NCBI GenBank assembly: GCA_964444795.1
Contig: CAYUIQ010000133.1
Coordinates: 1 to 24,372 of the forward strand
Reading direction: 5' to 3'
DNA from: JABMRP01 sp964444795
Lineage (GTDB): Bacteria > Planctomycetota > Planctomycetia > Pirellulales > Thermoguttaceae
DNA: 24,372 nucleotides
Below, one piece after another: positions 1-6,057 of the stretch; within the stretch, counting starts at the first letter, position 1, and the number at the start of each line of letters is the position of its first letter. The translations under genes were made by a program, and so were the position numbers. The notes under the pieces are model-generated. The model was not told the origin of the DNA and searched no databases. It worked only from the letters and a program-made list of their open reading frames with translations.

Positions 1-79
1 GAGGAACGAGCAGGGAGCCCCCAGATCGTTTGCAACTGGGGGCTCGTTGCTCGTTCCTCGCAACTCGACCCCAGGCACC
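1..79. repeat. Dispersed palindromic repeat, copy 1
   Basis: Positions 1-12 pair perfectly with 48-59. After a 2-nt internal mismatch (13-14 against 46-47), 15-24 pair perfectly with 36-45, leaving an 11-nt loop at 25-35. Read on the minus strand, 79 down to 15 matches 21569-21633 without gaps at 58 of 65 positions, and most differences are in the loop. The element lies just downstream of the stop of the minus-strand transporter gene, so its transcript could fold into a long terminator-like hairpin, but no T-tract is visible before the window edge. It may extend to the left of position 1. Confidence 0.8.
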
Positions 80-106
80 TTTCACAAATCACCATTTCCC
101 CATGGG

Positions 107-1075
107 CTAAACGTCTTCCCGCTGGCCCATTCCGGCCCAAATTCGGGCGAGAATCGTGCCGGTACACATGCAGCCGAAGGCGTAAATCGCCGGCGGCAGG
201 GCCGCTTCGTCGCCGAAGAATCTCACGGCCATGACGGCGCCCACACCCGCGTTCTGCATGCCCACCTCCAAAGTCAACGCGCGGCGCATCGGCCCGGGCA
301 ACCGTAACGCGGCTCCTCCCAGAAAACCGGCCGCGTAGCCCCCGAGGTTGATCACCAGCAGCCCCCAAAACACGGCCACCTCCAGGTTCCCGAAGTTGTC
401 GCGATTCTTCGCCACGACCACGGCAATGATCCAGAGGATTGCCAGATTGGCAATAATCCCGCCGGTACGCCCGGCCCAGCGGTGCCAACTCTCGAAGCGG
501 CGCGAGAGCAAGTGTCCGACGATCACCGGCAGCACGACCATCCAGCCGAATTCCAGCATCATCTCGATGATGATCTCCAGCGGAACCTTCTCTCCCAACG
601 CCATTCTTAGAATCAAGGGCACCAGTAGCGGCGAGAAGAGCGTCGCCGAGGTGGTCAAGCTGACCGAGTAGCTCACATTGCCTCGGGAGAGCATCGTCAA
701 CACGTTGGAAGCCATCGCGCCGGGAACACATCCGACCATGACCACGCCAATCAGCGTGGCCCCCTCAAGGCCCAATAGCCGGGCCACAACATAGGCGAGA
801 ATGGGCATTGACGCGTATTGCACGGCCGTTCCCCCGATCACCATCGGCCAGCGACGGGCCACCTGACTGATTTCGTCGCGAGGCAAGAGCGAACCGATGG
901 CCAACATGGTGACGGCAAACAGGTAATTCAGCATCGGACCGCTGGCCAAGAACGGATCGGTCTTCACGCCAAACCAGTCCTTCCAGGAGTATGCCACCAG
1001 CGACAGCAGCAGAAGCCACACCAGCAGGAAGCGTTCCACCAGTGTGCGTACGAAGTTCAGCGCGCGGTCGAGCAT
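107..1075 (-). CDS. Bile acid:sodium symporter family (BASS) transporter
   Basis: This is a predicted inner-membrane secondary transporter of 322 residues, a usual BASS/SBF length. The chain is almost entirely hydrophobic segments, roughly 9-10 membrane helices. It contains the family-like stretch GCVPGAMASNVLTMLSRGNV near the middle, followed by a Ser/Thr-rich helix (SVSLTTSATLFSPLL), and EVGMQNAGVGAVMA near the C-terminus. Both resemble the sodium-binding crossover regions of the family. The open frame extends upstream to 1276, but that part is polar and unlike the family. The ATG at 1075 is chosen because it is preceded by GGGAAAGAAG and leads into the first helix. A TATACT-like -10 element lies at 1109-1114 on the minus strand without a clear -35 box. 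Substrate cannot be told; in bacteria the family carries bile acids, pantoate or other organic anions. It is divergent from the next gene. Confidence 0.9.
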   Translation of the reverse strand: MLDRALNFVRTLVERFLLVWLLLLSLVAYSWKDWFGVKTDPFLASGPMLNYLFAVTMLAIGSLLPRDEISQVARRWPMVIGGTAVQYASMPILAYVVARLLGLEGATLIGVVMVGCVPGAMASNVLTMLSRGNVSYSVSLTTSATLFSPLLVPLILRMALGEKVPLEIIIEMMLEFGWMVVLPVIVGHLLSRRFESWHRWAGRTGGIIANLAILWIIAVVVAKNRDNFGNLEVAVFWGLLVINLGGYAAGFLGGAALRLPGPMRRALTLEVGMQNAGVGAVMAVRFFGDEAALPPAIYAFGCMCTGTILARIWAGMGQREDV

Positions 1076-1204
1076 ATCTTCTTTCCCGTCAGATCGGCGT
1101 TTGTGAACAGTATACCCTTTGACCGAGGCACCGGCCTTTCCGTCCCCTCGGTTGGGGTGAATCGAACCCGCCGCAAGTTGTCTGTTTCGGGGCCGATTCC
1201 TGTA

Positions 1205-1233
1205 TTGCCTGAAGCCGCATGTGGTCGTATACT
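1205..1233 (+). promoter_or_regulatory. Sigma70-like promoter for the secretin-like gene
   Basis: TTGCCT at 1205-1210 and TATACT at 1228-1233 are separated by 17 bp. This places a start near 1240 and gives a leader of about 50 nt before the ATG at 1289. Confidence 0.5.
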
Positions 1234-1288
1234 CCCGCCCCGAGTGTTCTGACCCTATTCTCCATGACTTCGGCAAGGAGGCTGAAGC

Positions 1289-2524
1289 ATGCGGTTATTG
1301 ACAGCCCTGGTCGCTCTCGCTGCAATACCCCCCGTCGCAGGGGCACAGGTTCCCGACTCCAACTCTGCCGGGCGGAGTGTATGGCGGCGCGCCGGCACGT
1401 CTTCGGCCGCCGATTTGGCGTCGCTCCCCGCATCATCGCGCCCACCGGCGGTGACCGACCTATCGCGGCAGAAGACAGGCTCCTTGGCCAAGGCCGGCCC
1501 CCTTCACGCGCGGGTGACCAAAGGCGCCGGCACCTTGCCCAACGATCAGGGGCAAATCTGGCGGGAATACGATATTCGACCCTATACGGTGCAGGTGACC
1601 TCCACGAACCGTCCCGAGCAGGCCGTCGTGGAGTGGGTTTTTCGCGAGACAGGCTACGAAGCCTGGCACTCGCAGACCGTGGCCCTGCTCAACGCCGATC
1701 GAAAGACGCTGCGCGTGTACCACACGCCCGAAATGCAGGCCCTGGTGGCCGACATCGTCGACCGGTTCGTTAAGACGGGAGCCGAAACGCAGCGGTTCAG
1801 TCTTCGGGTGGTGAGCGTGGGAAATCCCGATTGGCGAGCCCATGCACGGCACCTGTTGCGACCGGCGCCCGTGCAAAGCCAGGGCATTTCCGCATGGCTG
1901 ATGGTCAAAGAAGACGCCGCGACGCTGATGTCTCAAATACGGCAGCGAGCCGACTACCGCGAACACAGTTCGCCCTATTTGCTGGTCAACAACGGCCAGT
2001 CGGCGGTTGTATCCACCTTGCGGGGACGAACGTACGTTCGCGACGTTACTTTGCGGAACGACGCGTGGCCCGGGTTCCAGCGAAACGTGGCGCAGTTGGA
2101 TGAAGGATTCTCACTGGAGATGAGCCCTCTGCTCTCGACCGACGGCCGAATCATCGATGCGGCGATCAAATGCCACGTCGATCAGGTAGAGCGGATGGTC
2201 CCGGTGATGCTCGACGTACCGACCGTTGCCGCACCGCGTCAGCAGACCCAGATCGAGGTTCCCCAAGTTGTCCATTATCGCATGCACGAACGGTTTCGCT
2301 GGCCGGCCGATCGCGTGCTTTTGATCGACCTGGGGATGGTCGCACTGCCCGATCCGGTGGAGCAGACATCACTCGTGCCGGGCCTGCCGCTGCCGGTGGA
2401 TCAATCCGCGCCTCGAGCCAACCTGCTGGTCTTCGTGGAAAGCAAACCGGTCGGCGACCGCAAGGGTCTCCCCAGCGGCGGCGCGGAAGCCTCTCAGGCC
2501 AGCAGGTATCCGACGCTCTATTAA
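1289..2524 (+). CDS. Exported secretin-like protein of unknown function
   Basis: A 411-residue protein. Residues 1-19 form a signal peptide with a plausible AGA/QV cleavage site. Residues 20-90 are low-complexity. Residues about 94-165 contain a small alpha/beta unit ending LRVYHTPEMQALVADIVDRF, which resembles N-domain units of secretins. Residues about 228-315 have the order seen in secretin beta-domains: a strand around LLVNNGQSAVVSTLRG, then GFSLEMSPLLSTDGRIIDAAI. The protein lacks the long C-terminal pore domain of true GspD/PilQ secretins, so it is probably a periplasmic relative rather than a channel. The start has AAGGAG at 1275-1280, 8 nt upstream. No secretion-pathway genes lie next to it. 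Gene call is firm; the secretin relation is inferred from pattern only. Confidence 0.8.
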   Translation: MRLLTALVALAAIPPVAGAQVPDSNSAGRSVWRRAGTSSAADLASLPASSRPPAVTDLSRQKTGSLAKAGPLHARVTKGAGTLPNDQGQIWREYDIRPYTVQVTSTNRPEQAVVEWVFRETGYEAWHSQTVALLNADRKTLRVYHTPEMQALVADIVDRFVKTGAETQRFSLRVVSVGNPDWRAHARHLLRPAPVQSQGISAWLMVKEDAATLMSQIRQRADYREHSSPYLLVNNGQSAVVSTLRGRTYVRDVTLRNDAWPGFQRNVAQLDEGFSLEMSPLLSTDGRIIDAAIKCHVDQVERMVPVMLDVPTVAAPRQQTQIEVPQVVHYRMHERFRWPADRVLLIDLGMVALPDPVEQTSLVPGLPLPVDQSAPRANLLVFVESKPVGDRKGLPSGGAEASQASRYPTLY

Positions 2525-2553
2525 GACACCCAGGTCTGGGCGCGGGGGGTGTC
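2525..2553 (+). repeat. Inverted repeat just after the stop codon
   Basis: GACACCC (2525-2531) pairs with GGGTGTC (2547-2553) across a G-rich loop, immediately after the TAA of the upstream gene. It could end transcription or protect the 3' end, but no T-tract follows. Confidence 0.3.
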
Positions 2554-2557
2554 CGTC

Positions 2558-2586
2558 TCGACGACTGGCCGACGGCCGGGTACAAT
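2558..2586 (+). promoter_or_regulatory. Possible promoter for the ketosynthase-like gene
   Basis: TCGACG (2558-2563) and TACAAT (2581-2586) have a 17-bp spacer. The -10 box is good and the -35 box is weak. The start would fall near 2593, about 70 nt before the ATG at 2661. Confidence 0.4.
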
Positions 2587-2660
2587 ACCTCTTTTCCCGC
2601 CAGTGGATTTCACTTCGCCGCGTCCCATGGGTCCCGGCTGTCTTGAGTCATCGGTGTGCC

Positions 2661-3980
2661 ATGAGTTCCTCGCGGCGTCGAGTCGTCATCACTGGATTGG
2701 GGGTGGTTAGCCCCCTCGGTAACGGCGTGGAATCGGTGTGGACGGCGCTGGCCGAAGGCAACAGCGGTGTCGGACCGCTGACGGCTTTCTCCCCCGCTTC
2801 GCTGCCGGTGGATTTCGCTGCGGAGGCTCGGGACTTCAAGGGAGAAATCAACGATTTCGGCGCCCTGTCCAAGGAACAGAAAAGAGCGATCCGCAAAGGG
2901 CTGCGGTTGATGTGTCGCGAGTGTCAGATGGGCGTGGCCGCCGCGCAAATGGCCCTGGCCGATGCGGGCGTCTCTCCCGGCGTGGCCGATCCCGAGCGGG
3001 TGGGGGCCATCTACGGCAGCGATTTCATGCTCACCGTGCCCGAGGAGTTCAACGAAGGCGTGCTGCAATGCCTGGACCCCCGGGGGCAGTTCGATTTCTC
3101 CCGCTGGGCCGCGGACGGGCTTCCTCGTATGTCACCTCTTTGGCTGCTGAAATATCTACCCAATATGCCGGCCAGCCACATCGCCATCTATAATGACCTC
3201 CGCGGCCCCAACAACTCGATCACGATGCGCGAAGCCGGAGCCAACGTGGCCTTGGGGGAAGCCTATTGGACGATCGTTCGTGGCTGGGCCGATATGATGG
3301 TCGCCGGCGCGACGGGCACGCGAATCCATCCGATGAAGACCGTCCATGCCGTCGGGCAGGAGGAGTTGGCCACCGCCTACCGTGACGACCCGGCCGGGGC
3401 CAGCCGCCCGTTCGATCAGGATCGCTCGGGCATGGTCCTCGGGGAAGGCGCCGGGTCGGTGCTGGTGGAGGAGCTTGCTTCGGCCCAATCGCGAGGCGCC
3501 CCCATCTACGGCGAGATCGTCGCCAGCGCGTCGGCCTCCGCCGCCGAGGGCCGGCTTGTTGCCCGCCGCGACTGGGCCCTTCGCAACGTACTCGCCGCAA
3601 CCCTGAAAAATGCCGATGCACGGACCGAAGACGTGGGACACGTCCACGCCCACGGCCTGTCCACCCGGACGTGCGATCGCGAGGAAGCGTGGGCGGTGGA
3701 TCAGGTCTTCGGCCAGCGAAAAACGCCCGTGCCGGTGACTGCCGCGAAGAGCTACTTCGGCAATCTGGGAGCCGGCGGCGGCGTGGTCGAGACGATTTGC
3801 AGTCTGCTGGCACTGCGTCACGACCGGCTGTTTCCCATCCTCAACTACCGGACCCCCGATCCTGATTGCCCGATTGCCGCTGTGGGAGACGACCATCGCG
3901 ATCCCGGCGGCAGCTTCATCAATCTCAACGTGACCCCCCAAGGTCAAGCCAGCGCGGTGATGATCCGCCGCTTTGGGTGA
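2661..3980 (+). CDS. Beta-ketoacyl-ACP synthase homologue with altered catalytic triad
   Basis: A 439-residue thiolase-fold protein of the FabF/KAS family, of usual length. The N-terminal VVITGLGVVSPLG and the central SRPFDQDRSGMVLGEGAGSV are typical. The nucleophile region, where FabF has a T-A-C-x-S-G type motif, reads SITMREAGANVALG, so the catalytic Cys is Glu191 (codon 3231-3233). The first active-site His is kept (HAHGLST, His331). The second, normally in a K-S-x-x-G-H motif, is Asn368 in KSYFGNLGAG, with Lys363 kept. The protein therefore should not form an acyl-enzyme. By analogy with chain-length factors (Cys to Gln) it may partner another synthase or act as a malonyl decarboxylase, but no ACP or partner synthase is adjacent. 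ATG 2661 is chosen over TTG 2643 because the conserved N-terminus follows it directly; neither has a strong ribosome site. Confidence 0.9.
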   Translation: MSSSRRRVVITGLGVVSPLGNGVESVWTALAEGNSGVGPLTAFSPASLPVDFAAEARDFKGEINDFGALSKEQKRAIRKGLRLMCRECQMGVAAAQMALADAGVSPGVADPERVGAIYGSDFMLTVPEEFNEGVLQCLDPRGQFDFSRWAADGLPRMSPLWLLKYLPNMPASHIAIYNDLRGPNNSITMREAGANVALGEAYWTIVRGWADMMVAGATGTRIHPMKTVHAVGQEELATAYRDDPAGASRPFDQDRSGMVLGEGAGSVLVEELASAQSRGAPIYGEIVASASASAAEGRLVARRDWALRNVLAATLKNADARTEDVGHVHAHGLSTRTCDREEAWAVDQVFGQRKTPVPVTAAKSYFGNLGAGGGVVETICSLLALRHDRLFPILNYRTPDPDCPIAAVGDDHRDPGGSFINLNVTPQGQASAVMIRRFG

Positions 3981-4424
3981 GGGGGTGGCGATCAAGGCCT
4001 GGATGCGATAGTTCTTTTGAGGGGGCGCCTTTTGTCCTTGCGATCCCCCCGTAGAGTGATCCGCCGGAGGTTGACACCCCCGGGAAGGCCCGGTATGCTT
4101 ACAGGATTGTGAATTCCGCTTAAGTTGTGTTGTCATCGGCGTTTCCGGGCACACGCCCTAAATCGTGGTGTGCCAACGCCTTGGCGGTGCGCTTGGCGTC
4201 TGTCTGATTGTGCGTGCTGGGCGTCGCTTCGACGCACGGGGAGGGTACTGCCGTTGGCTGTCCCTTGCGTGGGTGTCGGAGGAAGGCCAGCCCTTGCGCC
4301 TGGATTCCATCCGGATCGCGGCAGCGCGGGTGTGTTGGCGGGAGATTGCTAGCGTCCCTTCGTCGGTCCGTGGAACCAACCGGGCGAGTGAGGAATCACC
4401 CCTTTGCGGGGAAAGTGAAAATAC
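3981..4424 (+). other. 444-bp gap: nusA promoter and long leader
   Basis: No convincing gene is seen, and rimP, which commonly precedes nusA, is absent. The first 90 bp hold G- and C-runs but no clear terminator. The stretch from about 4106 to 4424 would be a leader of about 320 nt. It contains a perfect hairpin GCGTCG-CTT-CGACGC (4221-4235), with a competing pairing of GTGCGT (4210-4215) to ACGCAC (4232-4237). Next to the start codon, CCCC (4399-4402) can pair with GGGG (4408-4411), which would cover the likely ribosome site of nusA. It matches no riboswitch class I recognise. Confidence 0.5.
4071..4099 (+). promoter_or_regulatory. Sigma70-type promoter of the nusA operon
   Basis: A perfect -35 box TTGACA (4071-4076) and TATGCT (4094-4099) are 17 bp apart. 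This is the best promoter match in the window. The start would be near 4106. Confidence 0.65.
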
Positions 4425-5870
4425 ATGAATCCTAGCGAGTTGTTGCGGATCGTTGACGCGATCCATCGCGATAAGAACATCGATAAAGAAATCGTCTTCG
4501 AAGGCATCGAAGCGGCCCTGGTATCGGCCGCCAAGAAGCACTATGGCGAAGACGAAGAGATCGAGGTGCATATCAACCGCGAAGACGGCTCGATTTCGGG
4601 AACACATAACGGGGTCCCACTGGATCCCGAGGAAACCGTCGGCCGAATCGGCGCCCAGACGGCCAAGCAGGTGATGATCCAGAAGATCCGCGAGGCGGAA
4701 CGGGACGCCCTGTACGAGGAATACGATGAATTGAAGGGGCAACTGGTCACCGGAACCGTCCAGCGGTACGAAGGCGGCACGGCGACCGTTTCGTTGGGCA
4801 ACGTCGAAGCGATCCTACCCCACAGCGAGCAGATTCCCGGCGAAACGCACCATCCCAACGAACGCGTGCGAACCACCGTCTTCGAGGTCCGAAAAAGCGG
4901 AAGTCGGGTGAAGGTCATCCTCAGTCGGATCCGGCCGCAACTGGTCCAACGACTATTCGAGCAAGAGATTCCCGAGATAGCCGACGGTGTCATCCAGATC
5001 AAGGCAATCGCCCGCGAGCCCGGCTATCGTTCCAAGGTAGCCGTGGTGAGTTCGGATCAACGGGTCGACTGTGTGGGTGCTTGCGTGGGCGTTCGCGGCA
5101 ACCGGATCAAGAACGTCGTCGAGGAGTTGGCGGGCGAGCGGATCGATATCGTGCGATGGAATGAAGACATGCAGGTGTTGATCCCCAACGCCCTGCAACC
5201 GGCCGAGGTGGAAGAGGTCATCCTTTGCCAGGTGCTTGGGCGGGCGATCGTACTGGTCGCCGAGGATCAGTTGTCGCTGGCCATCGGCCGTCGCGGCCAG
5301 AACGTGCGTCTGGGCAGCAAGCTCTGTGTCTGGGACATCGAGATCATGACCCGCGAGGAACTCGACGAGCAGATCGAACAGGCAGTGATCGGATACTGCG
5401 AATTGGACGGCGTGAGCGAGGAACTCAGTGAGAAACTGGTCGGTGAAGGATTCCTGTCCTATGACGATCTCTCGGTGATTGAACCCGAGGATCTGATCTC
5501 CTTGGGAGATTTCTCGGCTGAGGAGGCGGACAAGATCGTCGAGCAAGCGGAAGCCCGGGCGAGGGAGGCCGAGCGAGAGGCTGCCGAACAGCGGCGCCGC
5601 CGGCGCGAGCAAGAACGATTGGAGGCCAGTCAGGCTGTTGCCGCCCGGGCCGCCGAAGCGGCGGCCGAGGCCGAGGCACCACCCGAGGAACCGCAAGAGG
5701 CGGCGGCGGAAGTGCCCCCTGACGGAACCGACCCTGCTGTGGAGCCGACCGCCGAAGAGGAGCCGACCGCCGAGGTGGAGGGAATCGACGGTTCCGAGCA
5801 GAATGTCGCGGCGGCCGATCAGCCGGACTCACAGCCGCCGAAGGAAGATGCCACGGAGGGGGTTAGTTGA
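4425..5870 (+). CDS. nusA: Transcription elongation/termination factor NusA
   Basis: NusA binds RNA polymerase and nascent RNA and controls pausing, termination and antitermination. All core domains are present in its 481 residues: polymerase-binding N-terminal domain (1-103), S1 domain (about 105-170), KH1 with GVRGNRIKNVV (222-232), KH2 with IGRRGQNVRL (287-296), and a helix-hairpin-helix-like segment (about 325-375). From about 378 on there is an Arg/Glu-rich helix followed by a roughly 70-residue Glu/Ala/Pro tail rather than the two acidic repeats of enterobacterial NusA. The ATG follows GGGGAAAG, and NPSELLRIVDAI matches the usual N-terminus. It heads a nusA-infB-rbfA order found widely in bacteria, here without rimP or ylxR. 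Confidence 0.97.
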   Translation: MNPSELLRIVDAIHRDKNIDKEIVFEGIEAALVSAAKKHYGEDEEIEVHINREDGSISGTHNGVPLDPEETVGRIGAQTAKQVMIQKIREAERDALYEEYDELKGQLVTGTVQRYEGGTATVSLGNVEAILPHSEQIPGETHHPNERVRTTVFEVRKSGSRVKVILSRIRPQLVQRLFEQEIPEIADGVIQIKAIAREPGYRSKVAVVSSDQRVDCVGACVGVRGNRIKNVVEELAGERIDIVRWNEDMQVLIPNALQPAEVEEVILCQVLGRAIVLVAEDQLSLAIGRRGQNVRLGSKLCVWDIEIMTREELDEQIEQAVIGYCELDGVSEELSEKLVGEGFLSYDDLSVIEPEDLISLGDFSAEEADKIVEQAEARAREAEREAAEQRRRRREQERLEASQAVAARAAEAAAEAEAPPEEPQEAAAEVPPDGTDPAVEPTAEEEPTAEVEGIDGSEQNVAAADQPDSQPPKEDATEGVS

Positions 5871-5974
5871 TGTCGGATTGCTCGACGCCGGACCAGCGGA
5901 GAAGAAGGGCGACGCCCTCGACGCCGTGGTCCGCGTGGGAGCCCTTTGAGGGAGAGCAAAACATGCAGACGTAA
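5870..5974 (+). CDS. Candidate 34-residue small ORF between nusA and infB
   Basis: The ATG (5870-5872) overlaps the nusA TGA by one base. It lies 7 nt after a strong GGAGGGGG ribosome site (5855-5862), which fits translational coupling. The product would be Ser/Thr/Pro/Arg-rich with two Trp (for example PDQRRRRATPSTPWSAWEPF) and ends at TAA 5972-5974. It does not resemble YlxR or the L7Ae-like YlxQ proteins often found here. It is short enough to be chance, and another reading frame is open to 5949, so coding status is uncertain. Confidence 0.35.
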   Translation: MSDCSTPDQRRRRATPSTPWSAWEPFEGEQNMQT

Positions 5975-6057
5975 GAGATAAGGTTATCCACGATTTTTCG
6001 GGAGCCGAGCTGCCCATCGGTGGACTTCGGCGACCTGATGTAACTGGGAGAGTTGAT

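Noticed and set aside
4158..4424. Short open frames upstream of nusA as a possible rimP
   Set aside because: None shows RimP features; Cys/Trp/Arg-rich products suggest non-coding leader.
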